From: Pelobates cultripes
Taxonomy: Eukaryota > Chordata > Amphibia > Anura > Pelobatidae
Assembly (NCBI GenBank): GCA_933207985.1
Contig: OW240924.1
Location: 68,176,985 to 68,240,984, forward strand
Reading direction: 5' to 3'
Length of the DNA: 64,000 nucleotides
A model generated the notes under the pieces. That model was not told the origin of the DNA and did not search any database. It saw only the letters and a list, made by a program, of their open reading frames with translations. Shown here one piece after another: positions 24,762-35,394 of the stretch (position 1 is the first letter of the stretch; every line of letters begins with the position of its first letter). A program made the position numbers and the translations under genes.

Positions 24762-24802
24762 ACACTTGAGAAAGCCTTTTGCATAGGTGAAACGCGTTGG
24801 GG
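24762..24802 (+). ncRNA. hammerhead-like motif of an older Penelope-like terminal repeat
   Basis: CACTTGAGAAA, a short stem GCCT/AGGT, then GTGAAACGCGTTGGGG. The GAAAC box is intact, whereas the CUGAUGA box reads CUUGAGA. GAAACGCGTTGGGG is a recurrent phrase in amphibian Penelope-type terminal repeats (recognised from memory, not searched). Confidence 0.5.
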
Positions 24803-24963
24803 ATTTTTAAAGCTTGTTTTCATTGCAATAAAGTGTATTTGGCTTATACCCATATAGAATTTAATCATAGATTTAATTACTATTTTAAAAATCTTTTGTA
24901 TTATTTAATTTTATTTTACAGGTTCCTGGCACCCTGTGAAATATCTGATTAAGTTTTACCTGA

Positions 24964-25242
24964 GTGGGTAAAACTATTCATGCATTAAAAGACCCCATAT
25001 CACAAAACAAAATTACCATCCGTAGCCTTAAAGCTGATACTCCTGTAGCCCGTCACTTCGGGGAAATGCGTCATAATGCCTCCCAACTCAGGTACCAAGT
25101 CTTGGAAAGGGTACCCCCCCCAACAAGAGGGGGCAATAGGGAGAAGATACTATTACAAAAGGAAGCTCGTTGGACATACCTACTGGACACAGTGGCCCCC
25201 CATGGTCTTAATGAGAAACTTGAGTGGCACTGGTTCCTGTAG
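24964..25242 (+). pseudogene. GIY-YIG endonuclease C-terminal part of a Penelope-like protein
   Basis: An open frame of about 90 codons, read from just inside the insertion. Its order fits the end of the GIY-YIG-type nuclease region attached to Penelope-like reverse transcriptases: a TPVARHFGEMRHNASQLRY segment (about residues 26-44), then LERV, RGGNREKILLQKEARW (about 55-70), and the C-terminal LDTVAPHGLNE. The catalytic N-terminal GIY...YIG part and the whole reverse transcriptase are absent through 5' truncation. The remaining frame is uninterrupted, suggesting a fairly recent insertion. There is no genuine start codon: the first codon in frame is GTG near the insertion edge. Confidence 0.68.
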
Positions 25243-25456
25243 GTATGTAATAGTGCACCCACCGGTTGGCGAGTCTTGTAAGTATTTCTGCCCTAGTTTC
25301 TGGGCTTTTTTTCTTTATCAATGGGGTTCTCCCCACTGACTCTGTCTCTTTAAGACCCTCTATTTCCATCAGTTATTTCCTTAGTTTATGGTCTCTTTTA
25401 CTCCCCCATTTGTTTGGGGTTGTGCCTGTTCCCCTGTCAGTTTGCTGTGGGGAATT

Positions 25457-25457
25457 A

Positions 25458-25493
<36 letters not shown>

Positions 25494-25495
25494 GT
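25457..25495. repeat. CT/TA compound microsatellite
   Basis: A run of CT followed by TA dinucleotides inside the Penelope-like insertion. Confidence 0.93.
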
Positions 25496-25957
25496 ATTTA
25501 ATCTGTATATATTAATACTACTATGTTTGTTTTCACCTAATTTTGTTTTGGATTCCTCCATATGCCTTTTATTATTCTAAGCATTGTTTTTGTGTTTTCT
25601 TATTGCATTAGACTTTATTATCCTTATTTTATTAGTTTGTTTGGGCTTTTTTGCTAGCCCATTTATGCATATTTTCATGTTGTTGTTATATTTGCTCTTA
25701 TCTCTGGTGTATAGATCTCGATCACTGGCTGACTGATTTCCCTTACAGCCAGGAGACCTGGCTACAGCATTTCCTGATATGTTTTGTTTACTGTTGCCTA
25801 GCAACATGGCATGCTGGGAAATCCTGCAAGATGGCGGCCGGACCCAGGACGACTCCTATTCAGCACTGATTACAGAGGGGGGTGGCTGTGGACATTTGTT
25901 TATTGTATTTTCTGTATTTAAAGGGTGAGTGTATCATATGGGGTTGAGGGACATGGT

Positions 25958-25988
25958 GCATTGAAAAAGGGTTGTACCCGAATAGTTT
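25958..25988 (+). ncRNA. hammerhead-like motif in the Penelope-like 3' region
   Basis: GCATTGAAAAA, a stem GGGT/ACCC with loop TGT, then GAATAG where the core has GAAAC. The architecture is kept but the conserved bases are not. Confidence 0.4.
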
Positions 25989-26092
25989 GTTTATTATTTT
26001 GTCCTCCAATAAATTTTGGTAGCACTTTGTGCAAATAGCAACATTTTGCGCAGCCTCTATTTGTTTGATTTGTACTGGAAATATCTGATTAA

Positions 26093-27230
26093 AGAGTCCT
26101 GGTAAATTTTCCTTGAAGGGGTCATACCACCCACGCTCTAAATACAGAGTGGTCCAACTGCTCTCAAATATGTTTGCATGCTTATATTTCATTTTCATCT
26201 GCTCGCTCTTTTAGAAACCATTATTTAAAAAAAAAAACATTTCTTCAGATTTTATGCTCCTGTTGATGGAGACTGTAACACCAAAGACATCTATTATACC
26301 ACCCTATGCCTGACATACTAAGGTTGTGTTATAAGCTTCTCTCCTGTGAATGTATTTGTCCCTTTTAATTTTATGCTCACCTTTATTTGCAGTACTACAC
26401 TTTTGTATATTCTCTTCTCTGCATTACAGCACACCAATATTTGAATAATGATAAACTTTGAATTAAATATATCTTTCAGTGGGGATTGTACCACTGTATG
26501 TTACGTTATTCGGAGCTGGTTACAAGCTCTGCCACATATGAGTGTAAAATTCACACATTTGTTGTGGGATAGTGACCTTGCGTGTATCATCAATTCTGTT
26601 AGTCCATAACCAGCTCTGGAAATGCTGGCATTCTGGACTGGTGTTTGTTGGCGCAGGGATGTAACTTGAAAAATACCTGAAAATCAGATCGGGACAGTGT
26701 GTCAGCTGCAGTGTTATCCACTCCCGCATGTGTTCACAAACCAAATAAAACTGCAATTTGACAGCAAGCCAGGTCAATTTATGGATCAACCGCATCATGG
26801 TCAAACCGGAGGAGCACCCTTATTGACTACCTCGCTATCAAGACCTCGCTCTCACACTCACATACCTCGCGATCCCACGCCAAGTCTCCCTCTCACTCCA
26901 CGAGGACACCGCATCGGAGCACGACTCTACAGACTGCACGGTAGGCTTAATCAATCACGCCGACCGCTCACATTCATATGAATGCCACCTCTATTTGTGC
27001 GGACGCCACTTACCGAACACAGCAACACAGGAGGCGCAACTCCACCTACGAACGCCGCTTACTGAACAGCAAGACAGAAGGTGGAACTCTGTTCATGAGA
27101 AAACCACCGCTTATAACACACGACCACACAGGAGGTAGAGCTTTGGGAGAATCAAAAGGCACATGTGTCGAAACAGAGCCTTCTAAAGGTACAGGAGGTG
27201 GAGACCAGGGAGGAACTACAATAGACAAGA
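26093..27230. other. unclassified, GC-richer from 26780
   Basis: The first part continues the older sequence split by the Penelope-like insertion. From 26780 the base composition rises, with repeated words such as GAACGCCGCTTACTGAACA and CACACAGGAGG. Neither strand gives a recognisable protein. Confidence 0.35.
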
Positions 27231-27490
27231 CCACCCACTCTCCCTATTTAAACACCACACACCCTTGATTCCTCACTCAGTTGTACTTTGCTCCTGATTG
27301 TGTAAAGACCTTCAGTGACTGATCTGTTGTATGCTGATTTTGACCCTTGCCTGTACCATCACTTCTGAACCCGTGCCACCTGTCCTGACATTTGGCTTCC
27401 TCGACTACTCTCTTTGTTTGATCCTTTTGTACTGCGAACTTGGTCCATTGCTTTCAGCACTCCTCTGCATTTTGGGCTCCATCTACTAAA
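27230..27490 (+). other. LTR-like segment, tentative
   Basis: A TATTTAAACACC box near 27245 is followed by a C/T-rich stretch of TTGACCCTTGCCTG-like words, a composition typical of the start of transcripts in amphibian Ty3/gypsy-type LTRs. I found no TG..CA ends, target duplication or primer-binding site. Confidence 0.25.
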
Positions 27491-27773
27491 CAGTGAACCC
27501 GACACTCGCATTCAGCCAATTTGTCGGTGAAACGATTTACCTCCTTGCCAGACCAAATATGACATCAAGTATAGGTAGCTGCCACATTAGGGTATATTTA
27601 GAAAAGGGCTGATGTTTCTTCAAAGGCCGGCAAGGCGAGCGTGTCCTGAGGCCAGACATTCCTTAACCAGTGGTTACGAAAAATGGCAGAAAACTCTGTA
27701 TGAGCAGCTGCGTCAGTCCATATGACGGCAGATTGTTCTGTCAGTAGGGGAATGAACATGGAGAGACCATTTC
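27491..27773 (-). pseudogene. DIRS-2 RNase H region
   Basis: The minus-strand translation gives a WTDAAAHTEFSAIFRNHWL-type segment (about 27700-27645) and then, after a gap, LF.IYPNVAAT..CHIWSGKEVNRFTDKLAE (about 27595-27510). This matches the DIRS RNase H plan, where the TDA motif holds a catalytic Asp and the later fyTDN motif another; here that one reads FTDK. Stops and frame changes interrupt it. Its right edge is the 8-bp repeat that marks the foldback insertion. Confidence 0.62.
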
Positions 27774-28334
27774 ATTCTGAGTAGAGTTGAGCGAACCCAA
27801 ACTGTAAAGTTTGGGTTCATACCAAAAATTAAGATTTTTGGACCCCGAACCAGAACCCGGACATTTCAGTAACAGTTCGGGTTCGGTGTTCGGCGATTTA
27901 ATGGCACGTTTTGAAAAGCTGCAGGGCAGCCAATCAACAAGTTACATAGCTGAAAAGAGACTTACGTCCATTTGTTTTTTGCTGTTGATTGGCCAGTGCA
28001 GCATGTGACCCAGCCTCTATATAAGCTGGAGTCACATGAGCTCTTGTTAGTGTAGGGAGAGGATGCTGCAGCTGTGAGGGACAGATTAGGAAATAATTCT
28101 GGTGTTGAATCTGCAAACTACAGCGATTATTTTTGTGGGTGCTATACTACATTTTTGTACCCTGCCCTGAGCCCAGTGCCACAGAGAAATAAGCAGTCTG
28201 TTTGTTAGGTGGGCACTTGCAACTGCATGTGTGCCATGCACATTACTTTAATCCTGTTCTGGTAGCTCAGTGGGCAACATCTAGGCATTTTTAAATACTG
28301 CTGTGACATTGCAGCTTGACAAATTCAAATTTTT

Positions 28335-30575
28335 TTTGTGCTAAAAAGTAAATTTGGAGCGTGCACTTCATATCTGAGAGTCAAATAGAACCGTCAAATA
28401 CTGCTGGGACATTGCAGTTTTACTAATTCACATTTTTTTGGTGCTAAAAAATAAATTTGGGGAGTGCACTTTATATCTGAGAGTAAAATAGAAACGTCAA
28501 AAACTGTGGTTACATCGCACTTTGAAAAATTCTATTTTTTCTGGTGCTAAAAAGTAAATTTGGGGCATGCACTTCATATCTGAGAGTGAAATAGAAACGT
28601 CAAATACTGTGGTTACATCACACTTTGAAAAATTAACATTTTTTTTGGTGCTAAAAAGTAAATTTGAGGAGGGGCGGAGCCTGACAGCCGCACGGAGAGG
28701 TCGCACACACTGAGAGCTCCGCACAATAGGGCTTCTAAATAAGCGACAAAGGCAACCCAACAACCCGAAACTTTAGCGAGAGACACCCCTAGATCCTATA
28801 CCAGTGGGCCTTCCAACCGTGATCGGTGGGTAAACCCGAAGGAAGGCCCGCGGCCTACAAGAGGCCCAGTTGCAGCGCACAAGAGGGAGGCGGCCGATCC
28901 CTCAGCCTGCTACCGAGCACTTACCCGGGAGGATCAATCAGCAACATCTCCCCCCCCACCAGCCGGGGGTTATCCCGGCAACTTTCAACGGTGGCTAACT
29001 CGTGAAGTCCCTGCCACGAGACACCAAGATGGCGGACACCTCGTGCATCTCACTGCCTCAACTCAAACGACTGACTCTGCAGGAGAGGATAGACGCCCTA
29101 TTTGCAAGATTCTGGGCCACATTAGTCGCACGCCGGCACAAGTCAGCTGGAGCCCAGCCAGAATCAACCTCGCCGCTCACAAAAGGGCAGCCTGCGACTC
29201 CGGGGAGAAGTTGTGGTGCAGCACTGCCACTAAGGAAGAAACGGAGGCCGCTTCAACAAACACAGTGCTGAAAAATCGGCCCGGGACATCCCAACAACCA
29301 CCCTGAAGCACCATCCCGACCGGGAAAATCACGCAACCTGCTGATGGATAAGCACTACTGCAAGTGCTCTTCAAACCCACTTCAACCCAACCAACATCGA
29401 CAGAGACCCACGATCTACCCTGCTCTGAGCAACATGGCACCTCCATACCCGACAAGCCCAAAGAGCCTGCCTCATGACGCACCGCAGAGGTCGGAACCAC
29501 CCAGACTGACACTGCAAGCCGCAACATGTACACCCAACATCCACGACAGACCAGCATATCGGGGGCATCTGAGTCTGGCACTGGGACTCTCGCCCTGCTG
29601 CAATACGACTGATCCAAGCGGGACAGTCAGTTCCAACATGACTCTGGTAGCTACCACGGGCATTGGGTGAATGGCAGCCAGGTTGGGGGTAGGGGGTTAT
29701 GCAGAGGCTCTTGCTGCTCTGGGCCGATTATATCCCAGGGCCCCTCATCACGTGAGACTGACCGCAGAGGTCTCTTACGTCTACAGGACAAACACCCTGC
29801 AGGAACTTGTTCCCTGTTAATTCTTGTTACCTTAGTTAAGCATGTTTCCTTATACAACTGGTTATTTTCTTTTACTCGTCAGGACACCCTACAATCATAC
29901 ATAATCACCGAGTACAGCTCTGCTATGTAACTGCCCATTAGGGGAAGCCTGGACCATAATTACTTACTAAGCATGTCTGTATACAGCCTCGCTTATGTTA
30001 TGTACAACTAGACCTAACCAACAGGCCTTTCTTGAACTCCACGCTTAGTTACACAAAGGTTTAGCAGACCTATCAGTTGAGGCAATATCGGTTAGACAAG
30101 CCACACTATTTACTTCAGCCACTATTACATGCTTAAATAACCTGGGAAATATGGCGGTAACTGCTTGCGATTAAATGGCCACTAACCATACCGTACACGC
30201 AATCTAACTGAATGTTCCTATTATAAACTTGTTAATATAAAAATTTGCTCATTATACTACTGCTCCTAATGCAATGTATCTGAGAGTCAAATAGAACCGT
30301 CAAATACTGTGGTTACATCGCACTTTGAAAAATTCACATTTCTTTGGTGTTAAAAAGTAAATTTGGGGCGTGCACTTCATATCTGAGAGTCAAATAGAAC
30401 CATCAAATACTGTGGTTACATCGCAGTTTGACCAATTCACATTTTTTGGGTGCTAAAAAGTAAATTTGGGGCGTGCACTTCATATTTGAGAGTCAAATAG
30501 AACCGTCAAATATTGCTGTGACATTGCAGTTTGACCAATTCACATTTTTTGGGTGCTTAAAAGTAAGTTTGGCTA
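28335..30575 (+). repeat. 104-bp tandem repeats, array split by an insertion
   Basis: Units of about 103-105 bp carry GTGCTAAAAAGTAAATTTGG, GTGCACTTCATATCTGAGAG and AATAGAACCGTCAAATACTG. They occupy about 28335-28670 and 30277-30575. All units share orientation and register across the gap. Confidence 0.85.
28671..30276 (+). mobile_element. insertion within the tandem repeats, probably a non-autonomous L1 derivative
   Basis: Begins GGAGGGGCGGAGCCTGACAG, a leader type I associate with amphibian L1 5' UTRs, and is GC-rich up to about 29700. ACCAAGATGGCGGACACC at about 29024-29041 gives a good start context for an 80-codon basic frame (29029-29271), possibly a truncated L1 ORF1 start. The 3' part becomes AT-rich with no RT sequence. 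No poly(A) tail or clear target duplication was found. The proteins are not recognisable, so the L1 link rests on the leader alone. Confidence 0.42.
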
Positions 30576-30790
30576 CCCCAGTTGTTTGCAGGGCACTTGT
30601 CCTACTCTTACCCCCATTTTACTTCCTTTTGCCGCCCTCTAGCCCTTTCCAGGACGTTTTTAGAGCCATTTTAGTGCCCAAAAGTTCGGGTCAAGTTCGA
30701 GGCCGAACTAAAACTTTTTGCCAATTTTTGTCCGAATCTGGCGAACCCGAACATCCAGGTGTCCGCTTAACTCTATTGCTCAATTCTGAG

Positions 30791-31592
30791 AGAAAACAAT
30801 TCTACATGATCAAATCAGCTGTGCCCAGGGGAGTCTAGAACTACCATGCCATCTATACGCACACCAGGCAGGAGGCCAAGTAACCTAGAGATGAATGATC
30901 TAACCTATGGAATGATCCGCATAGCGAAATTGATGGATCCCAGCAAGGACTGAAGAGCCATCTGCGTACATGAACTACTCTGAAGGAATCGAAACAACTC
31001 TTCTCTGATGCAAAGTCATTTCTCATCAGGGAGGCATGCCTGCATCGACACCGTATCTAGTGACAGAGGGACACCTAGTGTAGAGAATAGAGCTGTGGTG
31101 ATAAGAATGTTGCGTGGTGTGTGAGAGCCTACTTCTACCAACAGAAAGTTGTTCAGGCAGTGAATTATCGTTGGACAGCAGCAGCCAACAGAGAGTTTTT
31201 GCAAAGATGTCCAACAATTTTGGACTACTCCTAGAACCAAAAGTGAGCCTGGTGGCGAAATAGTATTTATCCCTCCACTTGTTGCCATAGATATACCTTA
31301 GGGGTGGATGAATTGGTAGAAGTTTGAAGGCGATGGAAATATCCATTTTGCTTAGCCAAGCATGTTTGCCAGCTTGTAAAATGACCTGTATGGCTTTTTC
31401 CAATGTGGCATAGTGGAGGGAGAACTCTTCCGCAGGTATAAGTGAATTCATGCTGGGCTTGTGATTGGAATAAGGAGCGGAAAGATCGATTATCAAACGT
31501 TTGTTATTTGAACTTTTATTAGTAACCACTCCGATAGGGTTTGTCCGCCAAGTGGTAAAATGGGGTTGAGAAAATAGCCCTACCATGACACC
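30791..31592 (-). pseudogene. DIRS-2 reverse transcriptase, frameshifted
   Basis: The 186-codon minus-strand frame contains the DIRS-type RT core: RLIIDLSAPYSNH, SLIPAEEFSLHYATLEKAI, a LSKMDISIAFKLLPIHP segment with the first catalytic Asp, and FATRLTFGSRSSPKLLDIFA. After a frameshift near 31190 the adjoining frame continues as TIIHCLNNFLLVE and FSTLGVPLSLD. The family has a Y-L-D-D-F box here; this copy reads CLNNF, so both catalytic aspartates are lost. Further along, LLGSINFAMRIIP is the conserved DIRS thumb-like segment (about 30930-30895). The order is correct and the enzyme is dead. Confidence 0.8.
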
Positions 31593-33612
31593 TTGACCCC
31601 TTAAGGACCTTAACCCCTATAAGGGAAGGCTGGGATTCAGGCAGTATATTCCTTCCAAGCGCTCCAGGTATGGTGTAAAGGTATATAAGCTCTGTGAGAG
31701 CGATACTGGGAATTCTGAGTCCTTCAGGGTGTACGAGGGAAAGGATAGCCTCCTTGACCCTCCAGGTTGTCCAGGTTGTCTGGGACCTGATATACCCCCT
31801 GATGAACAAAGGGTACCACTTGTATATAGACAATTTTTATACAAGTGTCCCTTTGTTCAAGCTACTGTATTGTTTTGATACAGTAGCTTGCGGTACAATC
31901 AGAAAGAATCGCGTAGGTTTCCCAGGACAACTTGCACGCACTGGCTACGAAGGGGGGAGACCTCAGCTTTGCGCCAAGAGGAGCTGTTGGCAGTTAACTA
32001 CAAAAGCAAGAAGGATGTGCACCTTCTTACCACCATCCACATTGAGAGGACTGTGGAGATCTCTGTACATGGCAGAGCTGAGAGCACAAGGAAGCAGATC
32101 AGCTGCTGCAGCCCTATCTAATTATATAGAAGACAAGGGCCTGGTACAAAAAGATTGCAATTTACTTAATGCATATTGCAACCCACAACGCTTTTTGTTG
32201 TTCAAAAAAGCAAACCCTGGAATGAAAATGACTTTTTTACAGTTTCAGCTCCAGTTCATTTTGTGGATTTGTACCAAGATGTACCTGCTACCACCACACA
32301 TTTTCTCAATTTGTTTTGGCTAAAACGGTTGCATCAAAGGCATCAAAACATTCCATATGAAATACCATGGGGTGTCAACTTTTCAAATATATGCACGTTC
32401 ATGGCAAGAAAATAAATTAGGATATGTAAAAAGGCCCCCAAAAAGAAGATAGGCAAAGAAGATATCTCAAATTTGAAAAACACATGTTAGAGGTTTGGCA
32501 TTGCATCCCCCAAACAACCCAACAAACCTATGCATAGGTGGTATCACTGTACTCAGTAGATATTGCTGAACACATATCGGGGTGTTCTTTGTCAGTAACA
32601 CCTAACAGGAACTAAGAATTAATGCCTAAAGTACGATGTGTGTGAAAACACAAAAAATGACTACCCAAAAGTTTGACAAAGACTAGTGGTAGAATTAGTG
32701 CATGGAAAGTGTCAAAATATCACCATTTGAAATACCCTAGGGTGTCTACATTTCAAAAATATATAGTTTGATGGGAGTAAATTATATTGTCTGGCTTCAA
32801 AAATGTCCCAAATAGGACATGGATGCATGATGACTAGATGTGAAATTCCAAGCTGGTATTTTACCCTCCAAATAAGGTATTTTAGCTCCCAGGGAACCCA
32901 AAACACCTATACATGGGTGGTTTCACTATACCCAGGAGATGTTGCTGAACACATATAGAACACATAGTGTTCTTTGGTAGTAACCCTTAAAGTTATCAGT
33001 ACATGTATTCCTAAACTGTTATGTGTGTAAAAAAAAAACTAGCCATTTTTTTTTAAAATTTGGCATAGATTGGTGGTAAAATGGTTGCATGAAAAGAGTC
33101 AAAATACCCCAAGTTTAATACCTTAGGTTGTCTTCTTTTAAAAAATATATACATGTAAAGGGTTATTCAGGGATTCCTGACAGATATCAGTGTTACAATG
33201 TAACCTAGTTAATTTTGAAAACAAAAAATGGTTTGGAAATAGCAAAGTGCTACTTGTAATTATTGCCCTATAACTTGCAAAAAAAAAAAAAGCTAAGAAC
33301 ATGTTAACATTGAGTATTTCTAAACTCAGGACAACACAATTTAGAAACTATTTAGCATGGGTGTTTTTTGGCGGTTGTTGATGCGTAACAGATTTTGGGG
33401 GTCAAAATTTGAAAAAGTGTGTTTTAAACAAAAATGTAATCATATTTTATAGTAAATTATATGATATGATAAAAGTAATAATATCTTTAGGAAGACAATT
33501 TAATGGCGAGAAAAACTGTATATAATATGTGTGGGTACAGTAAATGAGTAAGAGGAAAATTACAGCTAAACACAAACACTGCAGAAATGTGAAAACAGTC
33601 CTTGTCCTCAAC
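31593..33612 (+). mobile_element. piggyBac-type transposon relic inserted between DIRS-2 gag and RT
   Basis: The left end TTGACCCCTTAAGG is one base from the TTAA-CCCCTTAAGG terminus, and a mirrored TTAAGGGGTTAA end occurs at 23733. Within 100 bp the middle of a piggyBac transposase begins, so the N-terminal half is deleted. From about 32460 the element is a long AT-rich 3' region with repeated TTCTTTG(G/T)(C/T)AGTAA and CTGAACACATAT words. The right inverted end is missing: element sequence stops near 33612, where DIRS gag resumes. Confidence 0.7.
31690..32420 (+). pseudogene. piggyBac transposase, partial and frameshifted
   Basis: The frame at 31694-32323 includes VVWDLIYPLMNKGYHLYI followed by DNFYTSVPLF, then a TVACGTIRKNRVGFP segment. 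DNxxTS is the family motif that carries the second Asp of the DDD triad, and it is intact here. The adjoining frame (31888-32121) continues with EELLAVNYKSKKDVHLLTTIH, the family's next conserved strand, so there is a frameshift near 31960. A VYEGKDSLLDPP piece just upstream in another frame is the preceding conserved segment. The N-terminal portion with the first Asp and the C-terminal zinc-finger region are absent. Confidence 0.78.
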
Positions 33613-34566
33613 GGTAAGAAGATGATAGGCCTGCCAATTTTATCCCTTTGGCCTCTGTCTTGACTGACGGAGAGGTTAGTGGCGGAATGGGACGTAGAGG
33701 GGTCTGCTTTGCAGGGACACAAGTTGGTGGACTGTATAGTAGAAGAACATACTGCACAAGATTGGGGCTTCAAAGCGGTGAAATGTCTGCAGAACAGCTC
33801 TATGTCCAACTGACTCCAATCTATGCAGATGTTGAATTGGGCCAGAGCTGCCGCTGCCTTAGCTGACACTGACTTGTGATAGTCATAGAAAGCTAAACCC
33901 CCATACTTGTGCCCTAGATCCACCACCTTGTGTAAATAGAGGTCCAATTCTTTCCGCCTCTAAGGGTACACATCTCTTTATAACCCAAAGGCCAGTATGA
34001 ATTTGGGGATTGAACGTTTTTTATTAAACCGTGGATCTCTGGTTTTAGGAATCACGGAAATATCTCCGGTATTGAATGCTCTATTTTCTAGGATGTCCTG
34101 CAAAGCAATAAGAAGAGATACTAAATTGACCTCTTTACCATCAAGAATATCATTCTTAATAGAAGTATGTATGGAGCAGGAGCAGGAGCAGGAATGTCTG
34201 GTGTGCTAACTGCAGCAGGGTTGGCCGTTTCTAACTTGGTAAGTCTTTCGTTGAAAGCCTGAAGTGTTGTCAGAATTTCAGGACAACGTGTCCGGCACTA
34301 CTTCCAGGCTGCCAGAGTGGACCCCCTGTAAATTAGGGCCAGGTCTAGGGTTGCTGGAGTGGGAAGTTAGAAACTTGTAGCGTTCCACCTTCCTGTGGCA
34401 GGGAAGGGGATGCCTCTACGATGTAGCTTAGCTGCTAATTAAGGAATGGTTCAAGACCTCACGGACAAGAGATTCTGTGGGGGAACCTCGTCTAACAGGA
34501 GTGTTGGGCCTAGTTAGAGTGTCGTGTAGAGATAGATTATCTCCTGGAACTGATTCTTGCGACATA
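33613..34566 (-). pseudogene. DIRS-2 gag-like ORF1, broken
   Basis: It starts with an ATG at 34566 (MSQESVPGDNLSLHD...), and a PNTPVRRGSPTESLV segment follows. In changing frames come an AFNERLTKLETANPAA-like stretch, then LYLHKVVDLGHKYGGLAFYD, HKSVSAKAAAALAQFN and a Cys-rich CAVCSSTIQSTNLCP knuckle (about 33945-33700). The end DKIGRPIIFL reaches the piggyBac border. The DYH.SFSAKAA and Cys-knuckle order is what I recall of amphibian DIRS ORF1 proteins. Stops in the N-terminal half show decay; the last 500 bp remain open. Confidence 0.65.
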
Positions 34567-35394
34567 CTATAAAGTAAAAAATATTGTAAATATGAGTAAC
34601 CATACATAAATCCCTTAATGCAAAAGACAATATCCCTTATGTAGAACTGGCTTACTAACTAATGCCGTTAGGCAGAAAAAAAAATAGCTACCCAGTGACA
34701 CAAATTCTCAGAGAAACACTTGTCTAACAGCCACCTATAGTAGACATGCTAATGAGATACCTGAAAGAAACTGTGACAAATGAGAGGGTAGTGTGAGTAA
34801 AGAAGAGGCGAAACCTCTACCCGAATAGGATTTGCAATGATGAACACCCGTTTGATTAGTAACCAACATAACACCAGATGACATTTGAAATGCAGTAATA
34901 CTGAAACAGGAGGATGAACATTACTACAATTGTGTATATTGATGCTGAAAATTAATGAGAATCGTAATGGAGATATGCTATTGGTACATAGTTGAACATG
35001 ATTTGGAAATTAAAGATTTCTTTAGTCCTATACTTAAAACCATTTAAAAAAAAAAATATATAAAGGACTTACTTAAATGAATTTAGAGCTGAATGATTTG
35101 ACTAAAAGAAAGTGTAATAACCACCGAATAGCATTTGTAGAACTGATCCCCCGAATGAATGGACAGTGTAATGAACAGAAAAATCCACAAAGGAATTGAC
35201 AAAGTAACATACAGGAAAACCCACAAATGCGGGCCCGGTCTCGTGGCCAGAAGGCAGGAACTGTCAGCAGTGGAGTCGGATTAATGGGATCAGGTATCAG
35301 CGTGGGAAGGACCGGATGTGCAGTTTACTATGGAAATTGGGTCACCAGAACGTAAACAGCACAGATAAGCAGGTGCATTTGGTTTTACAGGGCT
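34567..35394. other. probable DIRS-2 5' leader or flank, unclassified
   Basis: No coding signal. It lies immediately 5' of the DIRS-2 gag start on the minus strand. No GACAGGAGG-type terminal repeat like that of the element at 38014-45151 was found. Confidence 0.35.

Larger units (their letters stand above)
24939..26092 (+). mobile_element. Penelope-like retroelement, 5'-truncated insertion with 15-bp target duplication
   Basis: The inserted segment is 24954-26077 (about 1.1 kb), bounded by a perfect 15-bp direct repeat GAAATATCTGATTAA at 24939-24953 and 26078-26092. It contains the C-terminal end of the element's protein (24964-25242), an AT-rich 3' region with a CT/TA microsatellite (25457-25495), and near the 3' end a hammerhead-like motif (25958-25988) followed by CCAATAAATTTTGG. 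The flanks, ...CCCTGT on the left and AGAGTCCTGG on the right, look like continuous older sequence. The 5' truncation with a variable-length duplication fits target-primed reverse transcription. Confidence 0.75.
27774..30790 (+). mobile_element. foldback DNA transposon with internal 104-bp tandem repeats, inserted in DIRS-2
   Basis: The ends are TAGAGTTGAGCGAACCC on the left and, reverse complemented, TAGAGTTAAGCGGACACC near the right end, with further inverted CGAACCCGAAC words inside. It is flanked by ATTCTGAG at 27774-27781 and 30783-30790. The interior has a unique head with a TATATAAG box near 28018, then tandem repeats, which are interrupted by about 1.6 kb of foreign sequence. There is no transposase. 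Whether TGAG belongs to the target or to the element end is ambiguous, so the duplication may be 4 or 8 bp. Confidence 0.68.
27491..34566 (-). mobile_element. decayed DIRS-type retrotransposon (DIRS-2), split by nested insertions
   Basis: Three DIRS coding pieces lie in the correct order on the minus strand: gag (34566 down to about 33612), reverse transcriptase (31592 to 30791) and RNase H (27773 to about 27491). They are separated by a piggyBac relic (31593-33612) and a foldback transposon (27782-30782). DIRS elements encode Gag, RT/RNase H and a tyrosine recombinase; no recombinase or terminal inverted repeats were found here. The 5' leader probably lies in 34567-35390. Confidence 0.75.

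Noticed and set aside
28255..28285. TAGCTCAGTGGGC, a good tRNA A-box.
   Set aside because: No B box or cloverleaf follows within the required distance; it lies in the head of a foldback transposon.
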